This document shows positions 1 through 9,434 of a DNA stretch of 64,000 nt, in pieces. The position numbers and the translations under genes were made by a program. Source of the DNA: an uncultured Bacteroidales bacterium (lineage in GTDB: Bacteria; Bacteroidota; Bacteroidia; Bacteroidales; Muribaculaceae). The notes under the pieces were generated by a model that did not search any database, was not told the origin of the DNA, and was given only the letters and a program-made list of their open reading frames with translations. The first letter of the stretch is position 1. Every line of letters begins with the position of its first letter. The DNA lies in NCBI GenBank assembly GCA_902787185.1, contig CADAFP010000004.1, forward strand, positions 44,675 to 108,674, read 5' to 3'.

Positions 1-1
1 C

Positions 2-472
2 GGCAAGCAGAACCGCACGCTCACGCCCGACATCGAACTCAATACCGTCAACACCAACGGCATGGGCTTTACCCGCATGGTAGGGGAGGCTTACCGCTAT
101 TTTGCCGAGCGAGGCGAGGGCCATATCGCAGCCATCACCAGCATTGCGGGCACCAAAGGATTGGGACCTGCCCCGTCCTATTCCGCCACCAAGGCCTTCC
201 AAAACGTCTATCTCGAGGCACTGGAGCAACAGGCCAATGCCCGAGGCTTGAAAATCCGCTTCACCGACATCCGTCCCGGCTTTGTCAATACCGATTTGCT
301 CAGTGGCGATTTCAACTATCCCATGATGCTCAAGCCCGACAAGGCCGCCCGCCAAATCGTCCACGCCATCAAGGCCAAGCGCCGCGTCAAGGTCATCGAC
401 TGGAAATATGCCATCCTCACTCCCCTGTGGCGCCTACTTCCCCGCCCCCTCTGGCGCCACCTCAAACTGTAA
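2..472 (+). CDS. SDR-family NAD(P)-dependent oxidoreductase (5' end outside window)
   Basis: C-terminal part of a classical short-chain dehydrogenase/reductase; the frame is open from base 2, so the Rossmann nucleotide-binding N-terminus lies outside the window. Visible are the LNTVNTNGMG stretch typical of the helix before the active site, a serine strand (ITSIAG) and the catalytic Tyr-x-x-x-Lys as YSATK near bases 179-193. The RPGFVNTDLL segment after the catalytic helix is typical of the family. It ends in a basic tail (PRPLWRHLKL). The substrate cannot be read from this portion. The family call is firm; the specific enzyme is unknown. Confidence 0.88.
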   Translation, partial: GKQNRTLTPDIELNTVNTNGMGFTRMVGEAYRYFAERGEGHIAAITSIAGTKGLGPAPSYSATKAFQNVYLEALEQQANARGLKIRFTDIRPGFVNTDLLSGDFNYPMMLKPDKAARQIVHAIKAKRRVKVIDWKYAILTPLWRLLPRPLWRHLKL

Positions 473-533
473 CTCATTTTTTCGCAGAACTAACTGCGCT
501 GATATTTATCAAATAATGGCTTGAAAAGAAACA

Positions 534-2912
534 ATGAATAAGTCGACACAATCAGCAGTTCAAATGATGAAAAAGTATCTATTAATTCTTGTCGCTATCG
601 TTTTATGTACAAGTGTGACCGCTCATGCTGCACCAGTTAATTTGGAATCAGCGCTATTGGCAGCACAGTCCTTTGTGACACAACAAGCCCGTAGCAACTT
701 GATTGCTGCTCCCTCGATTTCGATAGTTCCACAGCTCGCCCATGCCGAAATGAGTGCCTCTATTCCGGGCCAGCCGGCATATTATATATTTAATGCAGGC
801 GACCATTTCATCATTGTATCAGGCGATGACCGCGTTGACCCTATTTTGGGTTGCGGTAACGGCATGATAGCAATGGGTGATCTCCCTTGTGGTTTACAGC
901 TATTGTTGTCGATGTACAAACAGGGTATCGATGATCTTCTCGCTCATCCCGGTCAAGTCTATCACAACCCGGCAATCCATGGCGACAATAGTGTTTTGCC
1001 ATTGGTTAAAGCACATTGGGATCAAGAAGCGCCCTTTTACAATCTCTGCCCTATGTACGCGGGATATCGCTGTCTCACTGGGTGTGCCTGCACATCGTTG
1101 TGCCAGGTGATGCATTACTGGAAGTACCCGGCGGGCATCGACTCACCCATTCCTGCCTATACTACCAGGCGTTTGAATATTAATGTAGAGGAATTGCCTC
1201 CCACAACTTTTGACTGGGATAATATGTTGGATGATTATAGCGGCGAATACACAACAATCCAAGGTGACGCCGTGGCGCAATTGATGCGTTATGCTGGGCA
1301 GGCCGAGAAAATGGACTATAGCCCCGGTGGTAGCGGAGCCTATTCGTTTCAAGTTACTAACGCTTTGAATGTGTTTGGCTATAGCCAGGACGTCAAGGAT
1401 ATGAGTTCGTCCTTGACATCTGGCGGTGTTCCTGTATATGATGATGAAATCTGGACGATGGTACTATTGTCTGAACTTGAGGCGGGACGTCCTGTTGTGT
1501 ACAGTGGATCATCTAATGGCGTAGGACACTCGTTCAATGTCGATGGCTATGATGCTGAGACTGGCTTGTACCATGTTAACTTGGGCTTTAGCGGTAAGGG
1601 TGACGGCTATTATGCCCTGCATAACTTCAAAGGCTACAGTGGGATTGAAAACATGATCTGTGGCATACAACCACCCGATACGGTACCAACTATCAAGCCT
1701 CAGGTGACCATTTTCAAGACCTCTACCGATATAGGGAAGCCTGTTACACGGCTCATCAACATCAGGGGACGTTTGCTGACAGATGACGTCAGATTGTCAC
1801 TTCATGACGACAGTGGAACGTTTTCAATAAGCCAATCAGTGATTGGTCAGAGTCTCGTTACATCGGGGTTTGGTGGTGACATCAGCATCACTTACAACCC
1901 GACAAAACTTGGTGTTGACTATGCCACAATCACGTTGAGTAGTAATGGGGCTCAGGATGTTCTCATCAGGTTGGAAGGGAGTGTGTCAATTGAAACTTTT
2001 CCACCAGTTATGCTCGAGCCGATTGAACAGAGCACATCGTCATTGACAGCGCAGTGGCAGGACGATACCCGAAGTGAGTATATTAAGTATTACACCTTGG
2101 AACTCTATCGCCACGGCTGTTATCGAGAGTGCTTGAACGAACCCTTCAACACCGATTCCTTTGATGGGGAGAATGACATTGACTGTTCATCGCGTTTGGA
2201 TGAGATTACCGTCATTCCTGGCTGGAAGGGTAGCAATGTGTTCCCTGGGGACGATTTTATTGCCTTGGGCACGTCTAAGGCTTATGGTTGGTTGGAAACA
2301 CCTGTCGTCAATGCTGCTGACTGTGGCAATAGGGTTACGGTTCGATTCAATGCCCACAGTGCAGATAACACCTCGTCGGCACAACTTGCCGTTAGTTGCG
2401 GCGAGGGTGACACCACTGTCTTGGTACACCCTGACGCAATAGATTATTGCTTATTGTTGCCGACCCCCTCCAACGGATTGGCCACGCTGCGGTTTGCCAA
2501 TCGCGGCAGGATGAGGAGTGTGATTCTTGACGATGTTCAGGTCATCGCGGGTGATCTCGTCATCCCTGTTGAAGCGTCGGCTCCTCCGTTGTTAAGCCTT
2601 GACACTACAGGCAAGTCGGTTCTCATTGACCATGATTTGGAGCCTGGTGGAGAATATGCCATGCGGGTAAGAGCCCTCTATGTCAACAACAGTTTTTCTC
2701 CATGGACCGCTTTCACATGCATCAGATTGAACTGGCTGCGAGGCGATGCAAACCATGACAATCAAGTCAACATTGCCGATATCAATATTGTTATTGATAC
2801 CATCTTAAGCTCTGATGTGTCGTTGGAGCGGTTGAAAGCCTGTGACATCAATGGCGACGGCAGCATAACGATAGCCGACATCAACGCCATCATCAACATC
2901 ATCCTGAACTGA
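534..2912 (+). CDS. Secreted C10 (streptopain-like) cysteine peptidase with C-terminal dockerin
   Basis: Predicted secreted papain-fold protease, 792 aa. The signal peptide is clearest from Met11 (MMKKYLLILVAIVLC), so translation could also start at 564; I kept the longer start. A propeptide-like region is followed by the C10 active-site segment LTGCACTSLCQVMHYW with catalytic Cys184, and the His segment GHSFNVDGYD with His332. Residues about 385-690 look like beta-sandwich or fibronectin-like modules. The last 60 residues form a dockerin: two EF-hand-like repeats, GDANHDNQVNIADIN and DINGDGSITIADIN. The catalytic loop is unusually cysteine-rich (C172, C180, C184, C186, C190). The family is related to streptococcal SpeB, and its substrates are probably host or dietary proteins. 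No Spi-type inhibitor gene is adjacent. A second C10 peptidase lies at 38472. Confidence 0.9.
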   Translation: MNKSTQSAVQMMKKYLLILVAIVLCTSVTAHAAPVNLESALLAAQSFVTQQARSNLIAAPSISIVPQLAHAEMSASIPGQPAYYIFNAGDHFIIVSGDDRVDPILGCGNGMIAMGDLPCGLQLLLSMYKQGIDDLLAHPGQVYHNPAIHGDNSVLPLVKAHWDQEAPFYNLCPMYAGYRCLTGCACTSLCQVMHYWKYPAGIDSPIPAYTTRRLNINVEELPPTTFDWDNMLDDYSGEYTTIQGDAVAQLMRYAGQAEKMDYSPGGSGAYSFQVTNALNVFGYSQDVKDMSSSLTSGGVPVYDDEIWTMVLLSELEAGRPVVYSGSSNGVGHSFNVDGYDAETGLYHVNLGFSGKGDGYYALHNFKGYSGIENMICGIQPPDTVPTIKPQVTIFKTSTDIGKPVTRLINIRGRLLTDDVRLSLHDDSGTFSISQSVIGQSLVTSGFGGDISITYNPTKLGVDYATITLSSNGAQDVLIRLEGSVSIETFPPVMLEPIEQSTSSLTAQWQDDTRSEYIKYYTLELYRHGCYRECLNEPFNTDSFDGENDIDCSSRLDEITVIPGWKGSNVFPGDDFIALGTSKAYGWLETPVVNAADCGNRVTVRFNAHSADNTSSAQLAVSCGEGDTTVLVHPDAIDYCLLLPTPSNGLATLRFANRGRMRSVILDDVQVIAGDLVIPVEASAPPLLSLDTTGKSVLIDHDLEPGGEYAMRVRALYVNNSFSPWTAFTCIRLNWLRGDANHDNQVNIADINIVIDTILSSDVSLERLKACDINGDGSITIADINAIINIILN

Positions 2913-2927
2913 TACAACAAAATACAA

Positions 2928-3016
2928 GGAAAACAATAAGTACAACAAATACAAATTAATAGAAATCAGTGATTTAAATATTAATTGTTCTTATTGTATT
3001 TGTTGTTTTCCTTTTA
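2928..3016 (+). terminator. Possible terminator after the C10 peptidase
   Basis: GGAAAACAA at 2928-2936 continues, after a 9-nt bulge, to CAAATAC. Together they pair with GTATTTGTTGTTTTCC at 2996-3011, giving an AT-rich stem of up to 16 bp followed by CTTTTAT. The long loop and AT richness make this a weak call. Confidence 0.35.
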
Positions 3017-3069
3017 TCCATTGTGGGCGGCAGCCCTCAGAAAAATTCTGAAATTTCAGTTGTTAATTG

Positions 3070-3100
3070 TTGAAAGGATTGCAGAGTTTTAGTAATTTTG
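3070..3100 (+). promoter_or_regulatory. Bacteroidetes-type promoter of gpmI
   Basis: A -7 box TAATTTTG lies at 3093-3100, with a -33 type TTG at 3070-3072 spaced by 20 nt. This is the sigma-ABfr arrangement. The predicted leader is about 40 nt before the ATG at 3145. Confidence 0.65.
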
Positions 3101-3144
3101 CAGTTCTAAATCAGGTTTTATACGAAAAAAGGTAAGATTTCATT

Positions 3145-4668
3145 ATGGCAAAGAAAGCATTATTAATGATACTAGACGGTTGGGGCGAGGGTCCCAAGGG
3201 TCACAGCAACGCGATTTACAGTACACCGACTCCTTATCTGGACTTCTTGAGGGCTGCCTATCCGCACAGCACGCTCAAGGCGTGTGGCGAGGATGTGGGT
3301 CTGCCCGACGGACAGATGGGCAATAGCGAGGTGGGCCACCTGAACATTGGTGGCGGCCGCGTTGTCTACCAGGATTTGGTGAAAATCAACAAGAGCATCC
3401 AGGACGGTTCCATCCTCAAGAATCCCGAAATCGTCAACGCCTACACCTATGCCAAGGAGAATGGCAAGGCCCTGCATATCATGGGCTTGACCAGTACGGG
3501 CGGCGTTCACAGCTCGCAGGAGCACCTCATGGCATTGTGCGACATCGCCAAGCAGTACGGCCTGGAAAAGGTGTTTGTGCACTGCTTTATGGACGGCCGT
3601 GATACCGACCCCGAGAGCGGCAAGGGCTTTGTGAATACTGTTGTCGAGCACTGCAAGCAGAGCGCTGGAACCGTTGCTACGGTCATCGGACGCTACTATG
3701 CGATGGACCGCAACAACAACTGGGACCGCATCAAGGTAGCTTATGATATGCTCACTGCCGGTGTCGGCAAGCAGAGCGACGATATGGTCAGGGCTATCCA
3801 GGAATCCTATGACGAGGGTGTGACCGACGAGTTCATCAAGCCCATCGTTAACACGACGGTGAACGGCCACATCCAGGAGGGTGACGTGGTCATCTTCTTC
3901 AACTTCCGCAACGACCGCGCCAAGCAGATTACCATCGCGCTGACTCAAGAGGACAAGTCCGAGGATGGCATGAAGGTCATCCCCAATCTGCAGTACTACT
4001 GCATGACGCCCTATGACCCGACGTTCAAGAACATGCACATCCTCTTCCCCAAGGAGAATGTCGATAACACGCTGTCAGAGTACCTCTCCTCGCAGGGCTT
4101 TAAGCAGCTGCACATCGCCGAGACTGAGAAATATGCCCATGTGACATTCTTCTTCAGCGGCGGACGTGAGAAGCCCTTTGAGAACGAGGACCGCATCCTG
4201 GTACCTTCGCCTGACGTGCCGACTTATGATGAGAAGCCCGAGATGAGTGCCTTTGAGGTGCGCGACAAACTCGTTGCAGCCATCCGCGAGGACAAGTATG
4301 ACTTTATCGTCGTGAACTACGCCAACGGTGACATGGTGGGCCACACAGGTGTGTATGGCGCCATCACCAAGGCCGTCAAGGCTGTTGACCGTTGTGTTCA
4401 TGACACTGTCGAGGCTGCCCGCGCCACAGGTTATGAGGTCATCATCATCGCCGACCACGGCAATGCCGACCATGCCATCAACAGCGACGGAACACCCAAC
4501 ACGGCACACTCGCTCAACCCCGTGCCCATCATCTATGTCACCGAGGACCCCGAACTCATCATCAACACCGGTCGCCTGGCAGATGTGGCTCCCTCGATTC
4601 TCCAAATCATGGGGTTGCCGCAACCCAAGGAGATGACTGGCCACGGTCTCATCGACGTGACCAAGTAA
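3145..4668 (+). CDS. gpmI: 2,3-bisphosphoglycerate-independent phosphoglycerate mutase
   Basis: Interconverts 3- and 2-phosphoglycerate in glycolysis and gluconeogenesis; cytosolic, Mn-dependent, alkaline phosphatase superfamily. The 507-aa length is standard. Seen: N-terminal metal site MILDGWGEG, catalytic Ser61 in the GNSEVGH motif, DGRDTDP in the transferase domain, and the C-terminal metal ligands [12 protein letters not shown] and ADHGNAD. It stands alone with its own promoter and a strong convergent terminator downstream. The ATG at 3145 gives the usual family N-terminus ([14 protein letters not shown]). Confidence 0.97.
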   Translation: MAKKALLMILDGWGEGPKGHSNAIYSTPTPYLDFLRAAYPHSTLKACGEDVGLPDGQMGNSEVGHLNIGGGRVVYQDLVKINKSIQDGSILKNPEIVNAYTYAKENGKALHIMGLTSTGGVHSSQEHLMALCDIAKQYGLEKVFVHCFMDGRDTDPESGKGFVNTVVEHCKQSAGTVATVIGRYYAMDRNNNWDRIKVAYDMLTAGVGKQSDDMVRAIQESYDEGVTDEFIKPIVNTTVNGHIQEGDVVIFFNFRNDRAKQITIALTQEDKSEDGMKVIPNLQYYCMTPYDPTFKNMHILFPKENVDNTLSEYLSSQGFKQLHIAETEKYAHVTFFFSGGREKPFENEDRILVPSPDVPTYDEKPEMSAFEVRDKLVAAIREDKYDFIVVNYANGDMVGHTGVYGAITKAVKAVDRCVHDTVEAARATGYEVIIIADHGNADHAINSDGTPNTAHSLNPVPIIYVTEDPELIINTGRLADVAPSILQIMGLPQPKEMTGHGLIDVTK

Positions 4669-4689
4669 CACCGTTTTTCCTACAACCGT

Positions 4690-4740
4690 AATATCACAAA
4701 TCAGGGGTACCAGTCAATGGCACCCCTGATTTGTGATATT
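4690..4740. terminator. Bidirectional terminator between gpmI and the subtilase
   Basis: Perfect 19-bp inverted repeat: arms 4690-4708 and 4722-4740 around a 13-nt loop. The GC-rich top (CAGGGGT/ACCCCTG) and A/T-rich base let it serve both gpmI from the left and the dockerin protease run from the right. Confidence 0.9.
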
Positions 4741-4757
4741 GGGCAGAATTAATGTGA

Positions 4758-7019
4758 TTATAAGATGAAATCAATTAACTCTACGATGTCGGCTACATTG
4801 ATTGAACCATCACCATTGATGTCAGCGGCAACCTTATCAAAAGCCTCCTCATTCTGATGGTAACCCAGCACGAAGTCAACCAATTCCACCACATCGGCAA
4901 GATTGATGAGACCATCCCCGTTAACATCACCTATATCATAATGCATCCGCTCCAAAACGAGCCTCATGCCCGCCAGCGCGTCAATCTTGCCACAAGCCCC
5001 AAACTGGGCCGAATGTGCTCCATTGGTGAAATTGTCGTGGATGCCTGTGTGGTACATAATGTCCTTCACTTCGGCAACCGACAGATTGGGGTTGGCCTGC
5101 AGCCATAGGGCGATGATACCGGCAACGGTGGGTGTCGCCATCGATGTGCCGCTCATCGCTCCCCAATAATGCCCGTCATCGGTCTTCATCACTGTCATAT
5201 TGCCGCCACTGGCATAGCTTGAGTATCGGCTCACAGCAGAGACCACATAAACTCCAGGTGCACAGACTGTGGGCAATGCCTTTCCCGAGGGACCTTTTCC
5301 TGCGGCTTGGTAGCTCGAGAACTTGGCTGCATCGCCCACCGTAAATGAGCGGTCGGTGACGGTATATCCCCTGAACAGGGAATAATAGCTGTTTCGACCC
5401 ACATAAGCGCCCGCTGTGATGACAGAGTCGCAAACTCCTTGAGTGTTAATTGAACAGGAATCGCTGGCACCATTGTAGAAACCCCTATGCGATTGATTAT
5501 CCAAGGTGACAACTGGTGCCGTCACAAACGAGAATCCGGTGCATGAGTTGCAGGTCCAAGCATCGATGATTGTGGGCCTATTCACTTTGGGCCAAATGCT
5601 GATACCGATGGCGTATCGGCCTTTTTTGACATTATCAACGATGCCGTAATTCTTACTGATAAGGTTGTACACCAACAGGCTAAGTTGGTATTTCTTGCTA
5701 TATACCGAGTAGTTCACCTGACCCTTGATGTATCCGGTTGTGTCACGACTGGTGTCGTAAGTGAAATAGGTGCTTAATTCCGACGTGTCAATCAACGATG
5801 AGCCAGAATAAACACTTGATTCCCAGACAATCCTGTTTGTGTATTTGTCAAGTAAGTGATACTTGTAACTGATATTGGTTGCTGATGTGCGCATCCAGAT
5901 ATCGGCCATACACAAATAGTATTTGTATGTGGAATCGATGGAAGAGGAATTGTTGTAAGTGAGCAGCAGATTCAGCGGGTTGTCTTCGGTAGCTTCCTTA
6001 TAAGCATAGGTGCGGACACCGCCGTTGTTGCCCGCGGCGAAAACAAATATACGTCCAGGGCCCATAAGCTGGGTAACGACGTTTGCCAGATAGTCCTGGC
6101 CGTCGTGCGGCCCAGCAAAGGTGCTGATGCTCATGCTCATGACGCAAGGCTTACCGACACTGTCAGCATAGCTGTCAACATAGCGCAGACAGTTGGCAAT
6201 CTCGGTAGTGGAGATGGAGCCCTCGAGTTCACTCAAGGCACACATCACGATATCAGCATTAGGCGCCATGCCGCCATAGGGACCCACATGGGTGCCCGCG
6301 GCAATGCTGGTAGTGTGAGTGCCGTGACCTGTCGTTTTGTTATCAGTCTTGAGGGCATAAATCTCGTCATCGATGAACACTGATCCTGGCAAGCGGATGT
6401 TGTTGTTAAAGCGGGCAGGGTGTCCTGACCTGTCGGTCGTGCTATAGACTCTCTTGATGCGGGTCACGGCTGGATTGTCGCTACGTCTGAACGCAAGGTG
6501 CTGGTAGTCATAGCCAACGTCAAGAGTGGCGATAATCACACCGGTGCCGTCATAGGACTGTGGCAAACCATTATTGATTCCATCAAGAACTTGACCTGCA
6601 TGAGTCACGTTAAGGGTGCTATCGGTACACAATGTCATCTTGCGGCTGATTTCTATATCCCTCACACAAGGCATCTCGCAGATGCCGATGAGGTCATCTA
6701 CAGGAATCTGTGCCGTCACAAAGCCCTCAAAGCAGCAATTGACGACCACACCTGCCTGCTGCAGCTTGTCAATGGCACTCATGTCATCAACAGCAATAAA
6801 CGCATCCACCATTTCCTGCCCGTCAATCATGCGGGGAGGGAAGAATTGAGAGAAATGATAGGTACTGCGCACTGGAGGAGGCAAGTGATTGGTAAATGCC
6901 TGCTCATCAAGGAACTGCTTGACTGTCAACGGCAGGATGCGCTGAGCTTGCACGTTGATAGCCGTCAGTAGTAGTGCCATGATGACGGCAACAGATGTGA
7001 TAATCCTATGACTTTTCAT
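4758..7019 (-). CDS. Secreted S8 subtilisin-like serine peptidase with C-terminal dockerin (copy A)
   Basis: Predicted exported subtilase, 753 aa. The signal peptide is MKSHRIITSVAVIMALLLTA. An I9-like propeptide region spans about residues 30-125. The catalytic triad is readable as Asp167 (TLDVGYD), His232 (GHGTHTTSIA) and Ser626 (GTSMATPTVAG). A long insert separates His from Ser (about residues 340-560), as in Bacteroidales subtilases. The C-terminus is a dockerin with two repeats (GDVNGDGLINLADVVELVDF and DINGDGSINVADIVELIDFI) and no further sorting tail. It is the last gene of a leftward series with copy B and the GH53 galactanase; the 86-bp gap upstream shows no clear promoter, so co-transcription is likely. 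Confidence 0.92.
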   Translation of the reverse strand: MKSHRIITSVAVIMALLLTAINVQAQRILPLTVKQFLDEQAFTNHLPPPVRSTYHFSQFFPPRMIDGQEMVDAFIAVDDMSAIDKLQQAGVVVNCCFEGFVTAQIPVDDLIGICEMPCVRDIEISRKMTLCTDSTLNVTHAGQVLDGINNGLPQSYDGTGVIIATLDVGYDYQHLAFRRSDNPAVTRIKRVYSTTDRSGHPARFNNNIRLPGSVFIDDEIYALKTDNKTTGHGTHTTSIAAGTHVGPYGGMAPNADIVMCALSELEGSISTTEIANCLRYVDSYADSVGKPCVMSMSISTFAGPHDGQDYLANVVTQLMGPGRIFVFAAGNNGGVRTYAYKEATEDNPLNLLLTYNNSSSIDSTYKYYLCMADIWMRTSATNISYKYHLLDKYTNRIVWESSVYSGSSLIDTSELSTYFTYDTSRDTTGYIKGQVNYSVYSKKYQLSLLVYNLISKNYGIVDNVKKGRYAIGISIWPKVNRPTIIDAWTCNSCTGFSFVTAPVVTLDNQSHRGFYNGASDSCSINTQGVCDSVITAGAYVGRNSYYSLFRGYTVTDRSFTVGDAAKFSSYQAAGKGPSGKALPTVCAPGVYVVSAVSRYSSYASGGNMTVMKTDDGHYWGAMSGTSMATPTVAGIIALWLQANPNLSVAEVKDIMYHTGIHDNFTNGAHSAQFGACGKIDALAGMRLVLERMHYDIGDVNGDGLINLADVVELVDFVLGYHQNEEAFDKVAADINGDGSINVADIVELIDFIL

Positions 7020-7105
7020 TAGTGATTCTATTTAATTGCTCAAAATAAAAAACATTAATCCTCTTCACGAAAATCTGCTTATATCCCTGACGATGAGTGA
7101 GTTTA

Positions 7106-9397
7106 TCATTCTTCGGGGTTAATGATGTAATCAATCATGTCAGTAACGTCAACGATATCAATAAGATTATCCTGGTTGTAATCCATCGCTTCAACCACGA
7201 CATTATCGGTGATATCGTAAAGGATATAGTCGATTAAGCGCACGATGTCATCTATGCCGATAAAACCGTCACCGTTGACGTCGCCAGGGATAACCATATT
7301 ACTCAGCAGGTACATGGCACCGGCCCAAGCGTCGATTTTGCCATTGGCACCGAAACGGTACCCGGTTTCTGACATGGTGAAACTGTCCTTGATTGACGTC
7401 TCGGCAATGATTCGTTTGATGTCACCAGGTGACAGGTCGGGCTTAATCTGGAGCCACTGTGCGATGATGCCGGCCACTGTCGGCGCTGCCATCGACGTTC
7501 CTGTCAATGCGCCCCAAGTGTTATAGTACTCATCGCGCATGGATGCTGCATTTCCCCAGGCATAAGAGGAGTATCGGCTAACGGCTGATACAACATTAAC
7601 GGCAGGAGCAGTAATGGTAGGCAATGCTTTACCAGTGGGGCCATAACCGCTGATTTGGAAACTCGTGTATCTGTAGTTCGACCCCACAGTCGGATTGAAG
7701 TTATCATAAACGAGACCTTCATTCTTGATGGAATAATAGCAATTGCGTCCGATGTAACCACCTGCCGAGATGATAGAATCGGCAACAGCGTAAGTGCCTA
7801 TTGAAACATAATCCGATGGTGCCCTGAAATAATCATTCACAGCACGGGTTACCGTGTCGCCGTTTTCGTTTACCTCTTCAACATAAACTGTACCTACATT
7901 GTTACGGCTGATTCTTCCATGGCATGCCCATGCATCAACCATGCAAGAACTTGCTAACCTGGGGTTGGTCACACTGGGTGGATAAACTGAGATACAGATA
8001 TGGTAGCGGCTCGTACGGCCTCCATTATCGTTTTCCCAGTAGCTTTTGGTTCTCAGATTATGGACATTGGCATCCAGGTCAAATTTATAGTTATTAGGAT
8101 TAAGGGAAATCAGCGCGGCAAGATAACCAGTGCCGTTGGCTGGGTCTGGCTCGAAATAATCGCTGAATTCCGAAGGGTCGATACGGGCATAGGACGTGAT
8201 ATAGTTCGATTTCCACACGATACGCCCGGTCAACTTATCAAGAATGAAGAATTGGCAGACAGGTCGAGTGTTCTTCGCTCGATTCCAGATATCCACTTGA
8301 ACATGTTCATAGTAATAGGCATCATCATTTCTTGAGTTGTCGCAACCCACCAGAATACTCATGGGTGCAGTGGGGGTCGAGTTGCCATAGGCGTAAAAGT
8401 TTTTCGCCCCGTTGTTGCCAGCGGCAATAACAAAGATGCGGCCAGGCCCTACGAGTTGGCTGATGGTTTTGGAAATCCTGTCCTGACCGTCATGCGGGCC
8501 GAAGGGTGTACTCACGCTCATGCTGATAACACAAGGTTTGCCAACGCTGTCAGCATAAGAGTAGATGTACTTGATGCAGTTCAAGACTTCGGTCTCAAGG
8601 AATCCCCACTTGAATGTTGAAGGGGCACACAGCACGATGTCGGAGCCAGGTGCCATACCTCCATAGCCGTTCACATGGGTGCCGGCAGCGATGCTTGCGG
8701 TGTGAGTGCCATGGTAGCCCGAGGGGTCATCGGTGGTCATTGTATCAAGCTGAGCCCCCATGAACACGGTGCCAGGCATAGTGTTACCGCCAATGACAAC
8801 AGGATGGCCAGTACTGTCGGCCGTGTTATAAACCCTTACGATGCGGGAGATATTCCTGTTGTCAGCCCGCATGAAGGCGCGATGCCTGAAATCAAAGCCA
8901 AAATCGATGATTCCCACCACGACGCCAGTGCCGTCATAGCCTTTGGGCAGGCCGAATTCTGAGCCGTTAATCAACTGTCCGGCATGTGTCACGCTCAGCG
9001 TGGTGTCGGTACACACATCAACGGTTCGGCTGATTTCGACATTGGTGACACCTACCATTCCGCAAACGTAATCCAATCGGCTCATGGGAATTTGGGCAGT
9101 GACAAAGCCATCAAACTCGCAATTGACCTTGACGCCCGCAGCCTTCAGCGACGGGATGACGCTACTGTCTCGGATGTCGATAAAGGCATCAATCATCTCC
9201 ATGCCATCGATGAGGCGTGGCTGAGCGTAACTGAGTGTCTGGCTGGCCCAATTGGGGACGTTTGGCAGTTTGGTCATTTCCAGATAGTTTGCCCGCTCGA
9301 GATAGAAGTGTTGCACCGACGAGGGCAAATTGTTTTTTAGTTGGCCGCTTGCTGCCAATGCCAACAATATGCTTGCAACAAATAATAACTTTTTCAT
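7106..9397 (-). CDS. Secreted S8 subtilisin-like serine peptidase with C-terminal dockerin (copy B)
   Basis: Paralogue of the neighbouring subtilase, 763 aa, collinear along its whole length. Signal peptide MKKLLFVASILLALAASG; Asp165 (IIDFGFDF), His229 (YHGTHTASIA), Ser635 (GTSMAAPTVAG). The dockerin repeats are GDVNGDGFIGIDDIVRLIDY and DYNQDNLIDIVDVTDMIDYI; the second repeat departs more from the DxNxDG calcium pattern. Only 37 bp separate it from the upstream galactanase, supporting an operon. The pair looks like an old tandem duplication, since the central insert regions differ considerably. Confidence 0.92.
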   Translation of the reverse strand: MKKLLFVASILLALAASGQLKNNLPSSVQHFYLERANYLEMTKLPNVPNWASQTLSYAQPRLIDGMEMIDAFIDIRDSSVIPSLKAAGVKVNCEFDGFVTAQIPMSRLDYVCGMVGVTNVEISRTVDVCTDTTLSVTHAGQLINGSEFGLPKGYDGTGVVVGIIDFGFDFRHRAFMRADNRNISRIVRVYNTADSTGHPVVIGGNTMPGTVFMGAQLDTMTTDDPSGYHGTHTASIAAGTHVNGYGGMAPGSDIVLCAPSTFKWGFLETEVLNCIKYIYSYADSVGKPCVISMSVSTPFGPHDGQDRISKTISQLVGPGRIFVIAAGNNGAKNFYAYGNSTPTAPMSILVGCDNSRNDDAYYYEHVQVDIWNRAKNTRPVCQFFILDKLTGRIVWKSNYITSYARIDPSEFSDYFEPDPANGTGYLAALISLNPNNYKFDLDANVHNLRTKSYWENDNGGRTSRYHICISVYPPSVTNPRLASSCMVDAWACHGRISRNNVGTVYVEEVNENGDTVTRAVNDYFRAPSDYVSIGTYAVADSIISAGGYIGRNCYYSIKNEGLVYDNFNPTVGSNYRYTSFQISGYGPTGKALPTITAPAVNVVSAVSRYSSYAWGNAASMRDEYYNTWGALTGTSMAAPTVAGIIAQWLQIKPDLSPGDIKRIIAETSIKDSFTMSETGYRFGANGKIDAWAGAMYLLSNMVIPGDVNGDGFIGIDDIVRLIDYILYDITDNVVVEAMDYNQDNLIDIVDVTDMIDYIINPEE

Positions 9398-9434
9398 TGA
9401 TGATTTCTATTTTGATGTAATCTATTCAAATTAA

